Assembly: GCA_944320235.1 (NCBI GenBank)
Contig: CALUGQ010000004.1
Location: 1-64,000 of the forward strand
Length of the DNA: 64,000 nucleotides
Source of the DNA: an uncultured Prevotella sp.
GTDB lineage: Bacteria > Bacteroidota > Bacteroidia > Bacteroidales > Bacteroidaceae
Reading direction: 5' to 3'
In this document: piece after piece, positions 35,455 through 43,948 of the stretch
How positions within the stretch are numbered: position 1 is the first letter of the stretch
How the letters are laid out: each line of letters starts with the position of its first letter
The notes under the pieces: generated by a model
The model's input: only the letters and a program-made list of their open reading frames with translations
What the model was told of the DNA's origin: nothing
Database searches by the model: none
Made by a program: the position numbers and the translations under genes

Positions 35455-35540
35455 AAGCCCCGTTTCGCTTGGCGAAACGGGGCTTCTTGCGTTGCCGTGC
35501 GGCCTGTTCTGGCGTGCCGTTCAGGCCGTTTTGCAAGCCT
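35455..35540. repeat. 22-bp-period palindrome array F with an 18-bp hairpin
   Basis: Unit starts at 35455, 35477, 35499 and 35521. Cores are AAGCCCCGTT, ACGGGGCTTC, GCGGCCTGTT and TCAGGCCGTT. The first two units also form a perfect 18-bp stem with a TTG loop: CAAGAAGCCCCGTTTCGC (35451-35468) against 35472-35489. It lies between convergent genes and could act as a bidirectional terminator. Confidence 0.8.
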
Positions 35541-35586
35541 TGGCGCGCCTTGACGCTTAGCCTGCGCCGCTTTGTAAAGTTGTTTG

Positions 35587-36237
35587 TCAGTGTGCCTGCG
35601 GCCCTGCCCCGTCAGCCGTGCCGCCGTCTTGCGTCGCGGGCAGCAAGCCTTGGCGGCGCAGCTCGCCGGCCACGGAGAGCAGTTCGGCATACCAGCGTGT
35701 GCCGAAGCGCCGCGTCAGCGGCCCTTCCAGGAACCTGTAGAGCGGCAGGCCGAGCCGCCGCCCCTTCTCCACGGCCGGTCGGCAGATGTCCCACCGGTTG
35801 TAGTTCAGCCCCGTCAGCCCCCCGGCGAAAGCCTTCTCGCGCAGCGGGTAGAGCGCGCAGCTCATGGGTTTCATGAACCGCGTGCGCCCCTCGCGGCAGG
35901 CCCGCTCAAGCGCGCAGAGGCAGCAGCCGTCCTCGTGGAGCGTGAACACGCAGTCGCGCCCGCCCACGATGCTCGTCACCAGTTCCCCCTCGGGGTCGGT
36001 GGTGGCCACGCCCTGGCGGTCTATCACGGCCTGCGCCCCGGCCGCCAGGCTGCCCCACACGGTGTCGAGCGAATCCTCGATGGCCGCAATCTCGCCGGTA
36101 GTCACCGGCGCTCCCGCGTCGCCCTCCACGCAGCACGCCCCGTGGCAGGCGTCGAGGTCGCAGCAGAAGCACTCCGTGAATATGTCGGGCGACATCAGCA
36201 CGTCGCCCACTTGTATTATGGGTGGCATTTCCGTCAT
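35587..36237 (-). CDS. DUF3109 family cysteine-rich protein
   Basis: A 216-residue cytoplasmic protein with family motifs PPIIQVGDVLMSPDIF, CDLDACHGACCVEGDAGAP near the N terminus, then CVFTLHEDGCCLCALE, MKPMSCALYPLRE and NYNRWDICRPA. The nine or more conserved Cys suggest metal or iron-sulphur binding, as in the related YkgJ zinc/iron-chelating group; function unknown. Several in-frame ATGs exist (36246, 36240, 36237, 36228); the family usually begins just before IQVGD. A TAACTTTG box at 36262-36269 limits how far upstream the start can be. Confidence 0.85.
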   Translation of the reverse strand: MTEMPPIIQVGDVLMSPDIFTECFCCDLDACHGACCVEGDAGAPVTTGEIAAIEDSLDTVWGSLAAGAQAVIDRQGVATTDPEGELVTSIVGGRDCVFTLHEDGCCLCALERACREGRTRFMKPMSCALYPLREKAFAGGLTGLNYNRWDICRPAVEKGRRLGLPLYRFLEGPLTRRFGTRWYAELLSVAGELRRQGLLPATQDGGTADGAGPQAH

Positions 36238-36261
36238 CATGGTCATTGTTGTTACGGTCGG

Positions 36262-36269
36262 CAAAGTTA
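36262..36269 (-). promoter_or_regulatory. -7 box of the DUF3109 gene
   Basis: TAACTTTG on the reverse strand, 16-34 bases before the candidate ATGs. No clear -33. Confidence 0.5.
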
Positions 36270-36338
36270 CGGTTTTTTGGCCGTATGGCAAAACTGTGGC
36301 AAGGTGATTTGCTGGTTGCGGCGAACGGCGTAGCCTCC

Positions 36339-37004
36339 TTACCACCTTATAGGTTGCTCACCGTGCTCGGCGAGGTAGGCGTTGGCGCGCGAGAAATGGT
36401 GGTTCCCGAACCATCCGCCGCGGTTGGCCGAGAGTGGCGACGGGTGGACTGACTGCAGTATGAGGTGGCGTGAGGGGTCTATGAGCGCCGCCTTTGAGCG
36501 GGCGTAGCCGCCCCACAGTATGAACACGAGGTGCTCGCGGTCGGCGTTGAGGGCTCGTATGGCCGCGTCGGTGAATTCTTCCCAGCCCCGCCTTTGGTGG
36601 CTTGCGGCCTGGTGGGCGCGCACGGTCAGCGTGGCGTTGAGCAGCAGCACGCCCTGCTCGGCCCACCGTGTGAGGTCGCCGTTCGGCGGCATCGGCGTGC
36701 CTAGGTCAAGCTCTATCTCCTTGAATATGTTCACGAGCGAGGGTGGCAGCGCCACTCCCGGGCCCACCGAGAAGCTCAGCCCGTGGGCCTGGCCAGGCTC
36801 GTGGTATGGGTCCTGGCCTATTATCACCACCTTCACGCGGTCGAAAGGGCACAGGTTGAAGGCGTTGAATATGAGCCGTGCCGGCGGGTAGCACGTGCTG
36901 TGGGTGTACTCGCTGCGCACGAACTCGGCCAGGTCGGCGAAGTACTGCTTGTCGAACTCGGCGCCTATGTGCCTGCGCCAGGATTCCTCTATCTTTACGT
37001 TCAT
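36339..37004 (-). CDS. ung: Uracil-DNA glycosylase (family 1)
   Basis: A 221-residue DNA repair enzyme that removes uracil from DNA. Seen: the water-activating loop GQDPYHEPGQAHGLSFSV (catalytic Asp 65), the uracil-binding LLLNATLTVRAH, the beta-strand LVFILWGGYAR, and the minor-groove loop HPSPLSANRGGWFGNHHFS. The length is normal. The start at 37004 (MNVKIEESWRRHI) fits the family; the longer frame upstream does not. It is transcribed toward the DUF3109 gene. Confidence 0.97.
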   Translation of the reverse strand: MNVKIEESWRRHIGAEFDKQYFADLAEFVRSEYTHSTCYPPARLIFNAFNLCPFDRVKVVIIGQDPYHEPGQAHGLSFSVGPGVALPPSLVNIFKEIELDLGTPMPPNGDLTRWAEQGVLLLNATLTVRAHQAASHQRRGWEEFTDAAIRALNADREHLVFILWGGYARSKAALIDPSRHLILQSVHPSPLSANRGGWFGNHHFSRANAYLAEHGEQPIRW

Positions 37005-37110
37005 GGTCCGTTCTGTTTGTCTTTGCCGCCGCAAAAGTAACCATTTTCCGGCTAACGGCAAAGGGCGGCGGGCGCATTTCTTCCCTCCCGGCATGGCGCA
37101 TGGCCCGTTT

Positions 37111-38217
37111 TCAGCAGCTTTTCCTGTAGCTGGCCACGGCCCAGGCGTTCAGCGCGGCGGCGAAGGCGGTCAGCGCGGCCAGGCACGGGGCCATGTCGGC
37201 GGGCGAGCTGCCCTTGAGGTAGGCCATGCGCATGGCCTTCGTGAAGTATGTCATGGGGTTTGCGGCCGTGACGGCCTGCGCCCACCGGGGCATGCTCTCC
37301 ACCGGGGTGAACAGCCCGCAGGTCAGCATCATGATGATGATGAAGAAGAACATGACGAACATTGCCTGCTGCATGGTCTCCGAGTAGTTTGATATCACCA
37401 TGCCCATGGCCGATGCCGCGAGTATGAAGATGGCCGAGGGGAGCAGCACCGTGGCCACCCCGGCGGCGGGCGTTATGCCGTGCACGGCCCAGGCGAAGGT
37501 CATGCCGAAGGCCAGGGCCACCAGCCCTATGGCCCAGTTGGGCATGAGCTTGGCCAGTATGAAGAGCCTGCGGGGCACCGGCGAGACGTTTATCTGCTCA
37601 ATGGTGCCGGCTTCTTTCTCGCCGACTATGTTGAGGGCGGTGAGCGCGCAGCACAGCAGCGTGATGAGGACGGCTATCAGTCCAGGCACCATGAACACCT
37701 TGTACTCGAGCGCGGGGTTGTAGCGGTAGAGCAGGCTTGCCCCCGCCTGTGCTCCGGCGGGCGGCGGCAGGCCTGCCGAGGCGCGCGCCTCGGCGGCGAG
37801 CGCGCCCACTATGCTGCCCAGGTACTGCGCCCCGAGCGCGCCGCGCACGCCGTTTACAGTGTTGGCGGCCACCATCACGCGCGGCTGCAGGCCCTTGGCG
37901 GCGTCGCGGGCGAAGCCATGCGGTATTTCCATCACTATGTCGGCGTCGCCCCGTTCCACGCTCTGCAGGGCCTGCCTGTATGTGGGCTTGGCGGCGGCGA
38001 GGGCGAAGCAGCGCGACGCAGCCACCTTGCCTGCAAGGCGCGCCGATGCCTGCGAGCGGTCGTGGTCTACTATGCAGACTTTCACGCCGGTCACTTCCTG
38101 GCTCGTGACGTAGGGGAACACCACTATCATCATGAGCGGGAAGGCTACCAGCAACTTCGACAGGAACTTGTTGCGCAGTATCAGTTTGAACTCCTTTTCG
38201 AGCAGGTATCTAAGCAT
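37111..38217 (-). CDS. ABC-2 type permease, efflux operon (YhhJ/YbhR-like)
   Basis: A 368-residue permease: N-terminal TM helix (LLVAFPLMMIVVFPYV), an extracytoplasmic domain of about 140 residues, then five TM helices with the typical ALNIVGEKEAGTIEQINVSP between the second and third, and SNYSETMQQAMFVMFFFIII later. It pairs with the next permease to form the membrane channel of a Ybh-type ABC exporter working with HlyD and TolC partners. Last gene of the operon, 66 bases after its partner. Confidence 0.9.
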   Translation of the reverse strand: MLRYLLEKEFKLILRNKFLSKLLVAFPLMMIVVFPYVTSQEVTGVKVCIVDHDRSQASARLAGKVAASRCFALAAAKPTYRQALQSVERGDADIVMEIPHGFARDAAKGLQPRVMVAANTVNGVRGALGAQYLGSIVGALAAEARASAGLPPPAGAQAGASLLYRYNPALEYKVFMVPGLIAVLITLLCCALTALNIVGEKEAGTIEQINVSPVPRRLFILAKLMPNWAIGLVALAFGMTFAWAVHGITPAAGVATVLLPSAIFILAASAMGMVISNYSETMQQAMFVMFFFIIIMMLTCGLFTPVESMPRWAQAVTAANPMTYFTKAMRMAYLKGSSPADMAPCLAALTAFAAALNAWAVASYRKSC

Positions 38218-38283
38218 TGCTTGCTGTTTGTGTGGTCGTTACTTCCTCGCAGGCCCTGCGGCTGCCGCCTCGTGGGCGTGCCG

Positions 38284-39369
38284 TCAGAGCCTCACCTTGA
38301 ATTTTTTCAGTGCGGCGGCCATGAGCACCGCTGCCATGAGGGCTATGACGGCCAGCTCCTTTGCGAAGCACTCCGGGCCTGCGCCCTCTATCATTATCTT
38401 GCGCACGGCCGATATGTACCACCGTGCGGGTATGAGCTCTGATATCCACCTGAGGGCGGCAGGCATGCTTTCGAGGGGGAATATCAGCCCCGAGAACACC
38501 AGCGTGGGCATCATCAGCCCTATGCCCGAGGCGAGCAGGGCCTCCATCTGCCTGCTTACGAGCGTGGATATGAGCAGGCCCAGGGCCAGGGCCACCACGA
38601 TGAACAGCACCGACACCACTGCCAGCCACCAGATGCTGCCCCTCAGCGGCACGCCCATCACCTGCGTGGCCAGCAGCAGCACCGTGGCTATGTTGACCAC
38701 CGAGAGCGTGAAGTAGGGCGCTATCTTCGATATTATGATCTGCATGGGCCTGAGCGGCGAGGCCAGCAGCACCTCCATGGTGCCGGTTTCCTTCTCGCGC
38801 ACTATGGCCACCGAGGTCATCATGGCGCAGATGAGCATCAGCACGATGCCCATCACGCCCGGCACGAAGTTGTACGAGCTTTGCTGCTGCGGGTTGTAGA
38901 GCATCCGCGTCTCCACGGGCAGGGCCTCGGCGGCGCTGCCCCCGGCTGCCATCACGCCCTGGGCGTAGCCCGTCAGCAGTGCGGCCTGGTTGGGGTCGGT
39001 GCCGTCGGCTATGAGCTGCACGGCGGCCTCGCGCCCCGGCTGCCGCAGGCTTTCGGCAAAGTGGGGGGCGAAGACGAGCGCGAGGCTGATGTAGCCCCGG
39101 CGGAACAGCTCGTCGATGCGCGCGCGGCTCTCGGTATCCTCCACCACGGTGAAGTAGCGGCTGGCGCGGAACCGCTCCTTTATGCCCGCCGTCGCGGCGT
39201 CCTTCGAGGGGTCGAGCACGGCCATGCGGGCGTTGTTCAGCTCGGTCTTTATGGCGTAGCCGAGCATCAGCACTAGCATGAGCGGCATCACGAGCAGTAT
39301 GAGCAGCGTGCGCCTGTCGCGGAAAATCTGCAGGAATTCCTTCCTTACGAACGAACGGAATTGTTTCAT
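38284..39369 (-). CDS. ABC-2 type permease, efflux operon (YbhS-like)
   Basis: A 361-residue permease starting MKQFRSFVRKEFLQIFRDRR. It has an N-terminal helix (LLILLVMPLMLVLMLGY), a periplasmic domain with QLIADGTDPNQA, and five C-terminal helices with the conserved IVREKETGTMEVLLASPLRP and ISELIPARWYISAVR. It forms the exporter with the neighbouring permease and two ATPases. The ATG at 39369 is certain; the long upstream frame runs through array G and the ATPase gene. Array G separates it from its ATPase. Confidence 0.92.
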   Translation of the reverse strand: MKQFRSFVRKEFLQIFRDRRTLLILLVMPLMLVLMLGYAIKTELNNARMAVLDPSKDAATAGIKERFRASRYFTVVEDTESRARIDELFRRGYISLALVFAPHFAESLRQPGREAAVQLIADGTDPNQAALLTGYAQGVMAAGGSAAEALPVETRMLYNPQQQSSYNFVPGVMGIVLMLICAMMTSVAIVREKETGTMEVLLASPLRPMQIIISKIAPYFTLSVVNIATVLLLATQVMGVPLRGSIWWLAVVSVLFIVVALALGLLISTLVSRQMEALLASGIGLMMPTLVFSGLIFPLESMPAALRWISELIPARWYISAVRKIMIEGAGPECFAKELAVIALMAAVLMAAALKKFKVRL

Positions 39370-39447
39370 CCCAGTGACTGTTTTGTCGTTGTTGCCGCCT
39401 GTTCCTTGCCTGTCGTGTAACTGCCTGGTGGCCAGCTGTTTGCGGAA

Positions 39448-39535
39448 GTGGGCCGTTTTGGCCTGCCGGACGGCCTGTTTCGTCGCCCCGGACGGCCTGT
39501 TTCGCTGCCCCGGACGGCCTGTCTCGCGCGCGGGC
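39448..39535. repeat. 22-bp-period palindrome array G inside the efflux operon (4 units)
   Basis: Unit starts at 39448, 39470, 39492 and 39514. Cores are GTGGGCCGTT, then ACGGCCTGTT twice and ACGGCCTGTC. Units 2 and 3 differ at one base. CTGGTGGCCAG lies just upstream. Unlike the others it lies between two co-directional genes of one operon. Confidence 0.85.
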
Positions 39536-39554
39536 CTTTGGCTTGGGCTTGCCG

Positions 39555-40298
39555 TCAGCCGTCGTTGCGCGTGGCCCGGCGGGCCAGTTGCTGGAACACT
39601 CCGTCCATCGTGCCGGCCCCGTAGCGCGCTTTCAGCTCGGTGGGCGAGCCGAGCGCCTCTATGCGCCCGTCGACCATGATGCTCACGCGGTCGCAGTATT
39701 CGGCCTCGTCCATGTAGTGCGTGGTGACGAACACGGTTATGCCTCGGTCGGCTGCGTCGTATATCAGCTCCCAGAAGCGCCGGCGTGTGGCCGGGTCCAC
39801 GCCTCCGGTAGGCTCGTCGAGGAACACCACGCCAGGCTCGTGGAGCACGGCCACGGAGAAGGCCAGCTTCTGTTTCCACCCCAGCGGCAGCGACCTTACG
39901 TAGCTGCCCCGCTCGGAGGCGAAGCCCAGGCGCGCCAGCATCTCGTCGGCCTTGCGCTTGAGCTCGCCGCCGTGCAAGCCGTATATGCCTCCGAAGAGGC
40001 GCAGGTTCTCCCACACTTTCAGGTCGTCGTAGAGCGAGAACCGCTGGCTCATGTAGCCTATGCGCCGCTTCACCTGCTCCGGCTGCGCCGCCACGTCGAA
40101 GCCCGCCACGCTGGCCCGGCCCTCCGTGGGGCGGCTCAGCCCGCACAGCATGCGCATGGCCGTGGTCTTGCCCGCGCCGTTTGCGCCGAGGAAGCCGAAT
40201 ATCTCGCCCCGCCCTACGTCGAACGTTATGTGGTCGACGGCGGTGAACGTGCCGAAGCGCTTGGTCAGTCGGTCAGCCTGTATTACTGTCTCTGTCAT
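39555..40298 (-). CDS. ABC transporter ATP-binding protein (second ATPase of the efflux operon)
   Basis: A 247-residue ATPase: Walker A GANGAGKTT, Q-loop MSQRFSLYDDL, signature in the variant form SLPLGWKQKLAFSVA (LPLGW in place of LSGGM), Walker B VVFLDEPTGGVDP and switch His in VTTHYMDEAEYCD. It should energise the permeases encoded downstream. The start codon overlaps the stop of the preceding ATPase by four bases (ATGA), showing translational coupling. The loss of the canonical SGG signature is worth noting but occurs in related YbhF halves. Confidence 0.93.
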   Translation of the reverse strand: MTETVIQADRLTKRFGTFTAVDHITFDVGRGEIFGFLGANGAGKTTAMRMLCGLSRPTEGRASVAGFDVAAQPEQVKRRIGYMSQRFSLYDDLKVWENLRLFGGIYGLHGGELKRKADEMLARLGFASERGSYVRSLPLGWKQKLAFSVAVLHEPGVVFLDEPTGGVDPATRRRFWELIYDAADRGITVFVTTHYMDEAEYCDRVSIMVDGRIEALGSPTELKARYGAGTMDGVFQQLARRATRNDG

Positions 40299-41233
40299 GT
40301 GGAATGGTTGTTTTCTCCGGCCAGCAGCATGAAGTAGTCCTCCACGGAAGGCTCAATCCTGCTTACGCTCACGCCGCCGTGGCCCAGGCGGGAGAGTTGG
40401 CCCGGCAGCTCGCCGGGGTCGGCTCCGGGGTGCAGGGTGACGTGGTATGCCTCGCCGAACGAGAAGGCCGAGGCCACGCAGGGGCAGCGGCCGAGGTCGT
40501 GGCGCAGGCGGTGCATGCTGCCGGAGCGCACGGCGTAGAGGGCGGTGGGGTAGCGGTCAGTGATGCCCCGTGGCGTGTCCACGCCGAGGAAGCGGCCCTG
40601 CTGCATGAGCGCTATGCGGTCGCAGAGCGTGGCCTCGTCCATGTAGGGTGTCGACACGAGTACGGTGATGCCCTCGCGGCGCAGTTTCAGCAGCATGGCC
40701 CAGAACTCCTTGCGCGACACGGGGTCCACGCCGGTGGTCGGCTCGTCGAGCAGCAGCACCTCGGGCTTGTGTATCAGCGCGCAGCACAGGGCCAGCTTCT
40801 GCTTCATGCCGCCCGAGAGCTTGCCCGCCGGTCGGCTGCGGAACGGCTCTATCTGGCGGTAAATGTCGTCCACGAGGTGGCGGTTCTCGCCGATGGTCGT
40901 GCCGAACACGGTGGCGAAGAACTCCAGGTTCTCCTCCACGGTGAGGTCTTGGTATAGCGCGAACCGCCCGGGCATGTAGCCTATCAGGCGGCGTATGCCG
41001 CGGTAGCCGGCCACCACGTCGAGCCCGCAGAGTCTTGCCCGCCCCCTGTCGGGCAGCAGCAGCGTGGCCAGTATGCGCAGCAGCGTGGTCTTGCCCGCGC
41101 CGTCGGGGCCTATTATGCCGTACAGCTCGCCCCGCTCCACGGCCAGGCTCACGCCCCTGAGGGCCTCCACCTTGCCGTAGCTCTTGGCCAAATCCTCGGC
41201 CGATACAGCCGTGCCGTGGTTCATGGTTTTCAC
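40295..41233 (-). CDS. ABC transporter ATP-binding protein (first ATPase of the efflux operon)
   Basis: A 312-residue ATPase: Walker A GPDGAGKTT, Q-loop MPGRFALYQDL, signature KLSGGMKQKLALC, Walker B LLLDEPTTGVDP, and STPYMDEATLCD, where the usual switch His is replaced by Pro. It has an extra C-terminal domain of about 90 residues. With the next ATPase it makes an asymmetric heterodimer, matching the two halves of E. coli YbhF. An in-frame ATG at 41224 is an alternative start. Confidence 0.92.
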   Translation of the reverse strand: MKTMNHGTAVSAEDLAKSYGKVEALRGVSLAVERGELYGIIGPDGAGKTTLLRILATLLLPDRGRARLCGLDVVAGYRGIRRLIGYMPGRFALYQDLTVEENLEFFATVFGTTIGENRHLVDDIYRQIEPFRSRPAGKLSGGMKQKLALCCALIHKPEVLLLDEPTTGVDPVSRKEFWAMLLKLRREGITVLVSTPYMDEATLCDRIALMQQGRFLGVDTPRGITDRYPTALYAVRSGSMHRLRHDLGRCPCVASAFSFGEAYHVTLHPGADPGELPGQLSRLGHGGVSVSRIEPSVEDYFMLLAGENNHST

Positions 41234-41258
41234 CTCCTGCTTCCCTGTCGTGATGCCA

Positions 41259-42161
41259 TCAATTCTCGGTTACCTTCATTTCGCCGTACATGCCGCGCTT
41301 TATGAAGCCGTCGTTCCTCACCGCCACCTTTACGGCGTAGACAAGGTTGGCCCGCTCGTCGCGCGTCTGTATGGTCTTGGGGGTGAACTCCGCCTTGTCC
41401 GAAATCCACTCCACGGTTCCCCGGTACTTCCGCCTGCCGTCCTCGCCGTCGTCGGCGTACACCTCCACTTGCTGCCCTATCTTGAGCCGGGTGAGCTGTG
41501 GTGCGTCGACGTATGCCCTGAGGTGCATCCTCTGCAGGTCGCCCACGAGCAGCAGGCTGCGCCCCTCGGCGGCCAGCTCGCCCCTCTCGGCGTACTTGGC
41601 GAGCACGGTGCCGCTTACCGGGCTTACGATGGCGCACTTGCCGATGCGGTCTTCCACCTGTGCGAGCTGCGCCTGCAGCGCTTCCACCTGTGCGCTCACG
41701 CTGTGGTTTCCTTGCGTCAGCGTCTCTTGCTGCGCGTCAAGCTGCCTGTTGAGCGTGGCTATGGCGGCGTCTATGTCGTCGAGCTGCTTGCGGTTGGCCG
41801 CGTTGCTTTCCACAAGCTTCTCGTAGCGCCGGCGCTCGCGTCTCTGCGTTGCTATCTGCTGCCTCAGTGCCGCCACCTGCCTTGCCACGTCGTAGCGTCG
41901 GCTCCCCGTGGCCCGCAGCGTGGCCTGGAGCTCGGCTTTCTTGAGGCTCAGTTGCACGGTGTCAATCTGTCCTACGGCCTGCCCGGCCTTCACGGTGGTG
42001 CCTTCTTCCGCGTCGAGGCGCACTATCTCGCCCGTTCCGCGGGCCGACACGGTGACCTCGGTCGCCTCGAACACCCCCGAGGCGTCATGGCCGCCGTCGC
42101 CCCCTCCGCAGGCCGTGGCCACGGCGGCGAGGCAGAGTGTAAGTATGGTTGATGGTTTCAT
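41259..42161 (-). CDS. HlyD-family periplasmic adaptor lipoprotein
   Basis: A 300-residue membrane-fusion protein. Lipobox VATAC puts a lipid at Cys 18. Then come a biotinyl-lipoyl half (EIVRLDAEEGTTVKAGQAVG), a long coiled-coil hairpin at about 70-165, the second lipoyl half (GKCAIVSPVSGTVLAKYAER) and a beta-barrel domain ending GMYGEMKVTEN. It bridges the inner-membrane ABC exporter to the TolC-like channel encoded 12 bases upstream. Confidence 0.93.
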   Translation of the reverse strand: MKPSTILTLCLAAVATACGGGDGGHDASGVFEATEVTVSARGTGEIVRLDAEEGTTVKAGQAVGQIDTVQLSLKKAELQATLRATGSRRYDVARQVAALRQQIATQRRERRRYEKLVESNAANRKQLDDIDAAIATLNRQLDAQQETLTQGNHSVSAQVEALQAQLAQVEDRIGKCAIVSPVSGTVLAKYAERGELAAEGRSLLLVGDLQRMHLRAYVDAPQLTRLKIGQQVEVYADDGEDGRRKYRGTVEWISDKAEFTPKTIQTRDERANLVYAVKVAVRNDGFIKRGMYGEMKVTEN

Positions 42162-42173
42162 GTGGCTTGATGG

Positions 42174-43448
42174 TTAGTTGTTGGTGACGTATTTCAGGTC
42201 GTAGATTGCTTTGAGCAGTTCGGTCTCGTGCAGCAGCTTGTCCTTGATGGCCTGCTGCTCGGCGTCGATGTCGCGCGCCAGGTCGGTGCCGCTGATGGTC
42301 CCCCCGGCCATTTTCGCTTCAGAGGCCAGGCGCACGTTGCGCCTGAGGCGGATTATTTCGTCGTCGTACTCAAGCTGGCTTTCGAGGCGGCTTATGGCCT
42401 CGCGCTGCCCGGTGGCCTCCATCTGTGTGTTGAAGATGAACGTGTTGCGGCTGTTCTCCACCCGCTCCATGTCGGCCTCCACGCGCCTGCGGCTGTCGCG
42501 CCGTGTGTAGAGGCTGCCTATGTTCCACTGCAGCCGCAGCCCTGCGATGCCGAAAAGGCGCGCCTTGTCCTCCAGCATGTCGAGCCCTGGCCTGCCGTAT
42601 CCGCCGCTGGCGAAGAGGCTCAGGCGCGGCATGATGGTGGCCGTGATGCCTGCGTCCTCGGCTTTCAGGCTGCCTATCTGCGCGTCGTAGAGTGCCAGTT
42701 CGGGGCGGTTGATGGCCGCTGTGGCCTCTGTCGGCGTGGCTTCGGGGCGCTCCAGGCGCGTGCTGTCGGCCAGGGTGATGCCTGTGAGCTGGCTGAGCAT
42801 GGCGGCGTAGGCGCGCCGCGAGTGGATGAGCTGCGCCTCGTCCTGCCGCGCCCGCAGCAGTTCCACGCTTAGTGCGTCGAGGTCTGCGGCGTTGGCCACG
42901 CCTCCGTCGATGTATGCCTTTACGCGGTTGCAGTTGCGTTGCAGTTCGCCCTGCAGCAGTTGGCTTTGCTCTATCTGCGCCTCTATGAGCAGTATGCCGA
43001 AGAAGAGCTGGTTGACGCGGGCGCGGAGCGAGTAGAGGCTCACGTCGGCCTGGCGCCGCTCGGCCTCGGCCCCGGCGCGTATGGCTTTCTTCCTGGCCTT
43101 GATGCCGCCCCCGTCCCAGATGGCCTGGCTCATGTCGAGCGTCACTTTGTACTGGTCTTTGCCCAGCGTGGGGATGTCGATGCCCAGCGGGGCGAGCAGG
43201 CCCTCGTCGAATGGCAGCTTGGTGACGTCGCTCTGGTAGGTGGCCTGGGCCGACAGTGCGAGCTGCGGCAGGTAGCCCTTGGCCGCGTTGCTGATGTTGT
43301 ATGCCTCCGTCTTGGCTATGAGCCCGTATTGTTTCACCTCCGGGTAGTTGTCGCGCGCCTTGGCGTAACACTCCTCGATGGTCAGTTGGGCAGCGCAGTG
43401 GCAGCAGGCCATCAGCGCGAGCAGGGTGTAGGCAAGTCTTGTTGCCAT
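42174..43448 (-). CDS. TolC-family outer-membrane efflux protein
   Basis: A 424-residue protein with a signal peptide (LAYTLLALMACCHCAAQ) and the duplicated long-helix/short-strand plan of TolC: repeats around LTIEECYAKARDNYPEVKQ and ATAAINRPELALYDAQIGSL. It forms the outer-membrane exit duct. First gene of the six-gene efflux operon, with a promoter 60 bases upstream. Confidence 0.92.
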   Translation of the reverse strand: MATRLAYTLLALMACCHCAAQLTIEECYAKARDNYPEVKQYGLIAKTEAYNISNAAKGYLPQLALSAQATYQSDVTKLPFDEGLLAPLGIDIPTLGKDQYKVTLDMSQAIWDGGGIKARKKAIRAGAEAERRQADVSLYSLRARVNQLFFGILLIEAQIEQSQLLQGELQRNCNRVKAYIDGGVANAADLDALSVELLRARQDEAQLIHSRRAYAAMLSQLTGITLADSTRLERPEATPTEATAAINRPELALYDAQIGSLKAEDAGITATIMPRLSLFASGGYGRPGLDMLEDKARLFGIAGLRLQWNIGSLYTRRDSRRRVEADMERVENSRNTFIFNTQMEATGQREAISRLESQLEYDDEIIRLRRNVRLASEAKMAGGTISGTDLARDIDAEQQAIKDKLLHETELLKAIYDLKYVTNN

Positions 43449-43507
43449 GGTGCTGAAGTTTTAGGTCTGTGGCTGCCGCGTTGGCGCAGCAGCTGCTTTG
43501 CGTGGTG

Positions 43508-43537
43508 TAAAGGTAATGATAAAATGCCTTGTTGCAA
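43508..43537 (-). promoter_or_regulatory. -33/-7-like promoter of the efflux operon
   Basis: The reverse strand has TTG, a 19-base spacer, then TACCTTTA, one base off the TAnnTTTG consensus. Confidence 0.55.
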
Positions 43538-43620
43538 TGGCTTTAACGCAGTTTAACCCGATACGCCGCTGCCTTTTGCCGCCGGCACTGTTCCTGGCAG
43601 GCTGAAAAGGCCGCCGTTTC

Positions 43621-43651
43621 TTGTCCGTATGGAAATTAATGCCTATCTTTG
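43621..43651 (+). promoter_or_regulatory. -33/-7 promoter of the toxin-antitoxin pair
   Basis: TTG, a 20-base spacer, then TATCTTTG, 36 bases before the antitoxin ATG. Confidence 0.7.
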
Positions 43652-43687
43652 CAACCGGGAGAAACAATATAGAAAGGAAGAAGAATC

Positions 43688-43948
43688 ATGAGCACAATCA
43701 GTCTGCAACAGAGCGTCATAAAGGAAGTGGCGTCGCTCTTCGACAACGAGGACGCGCTGCGCAAGGTGCTCACCTTCGTAAGGAAGGTGAAGCGCACGGG
43801 CAAGGCCGAGAGCCAGGAACTGACCCCAGCCGAGAAGAAAGAGGTTATGGACGACCTCAGGGAGGCGTTCAGGGAGTTGAAGTTGGTAAAGGAGGGCAAG
43901 CTGGAACTAAGCACATGGGAGGATTTCAAGCATGAGCTACATCGTTAA
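43688..43948 (+). CDS. Putative antitoxin of a RelE-type module
   Basis: An 86-residue, highly charged, helical protein beginning MSTISLQQSVIKEVASLFDN, with an acidic C-terminal half (EKKEVMDDLREAFRELKL). It precedes a RelE/ParE-like toxin frame and overlaps it by 17 bases, the usual arrangement of type II antitoxin and toxin. Similar proteins are frequent in Bacteroidales. The N terminus would bind DNA or form the dimer and the C terminus would cover the toxin (inference). The frame is intact. Confidence 0.75.
   Translation: MSTISLQQSVIKEVASLFDNEDALRKVLTFVRKVKRTGKAESQELTPAEKKEVMDDLREAFRELKLVKEGKLELSTWEDFKHELHR

Noticed and set aside
35433-35876. A forward frame through array F
   Set aside because: It translates the repeat array and is antisense to the DUF3109 gene.
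40295-41233. ABC ATPase with Pro in place of the switch His as a dead enzyme
   Set aside because: The Walker A, Walker B and SGG signature are intact, and asymmetric heterodimers of this exporter type often keep one altered site.
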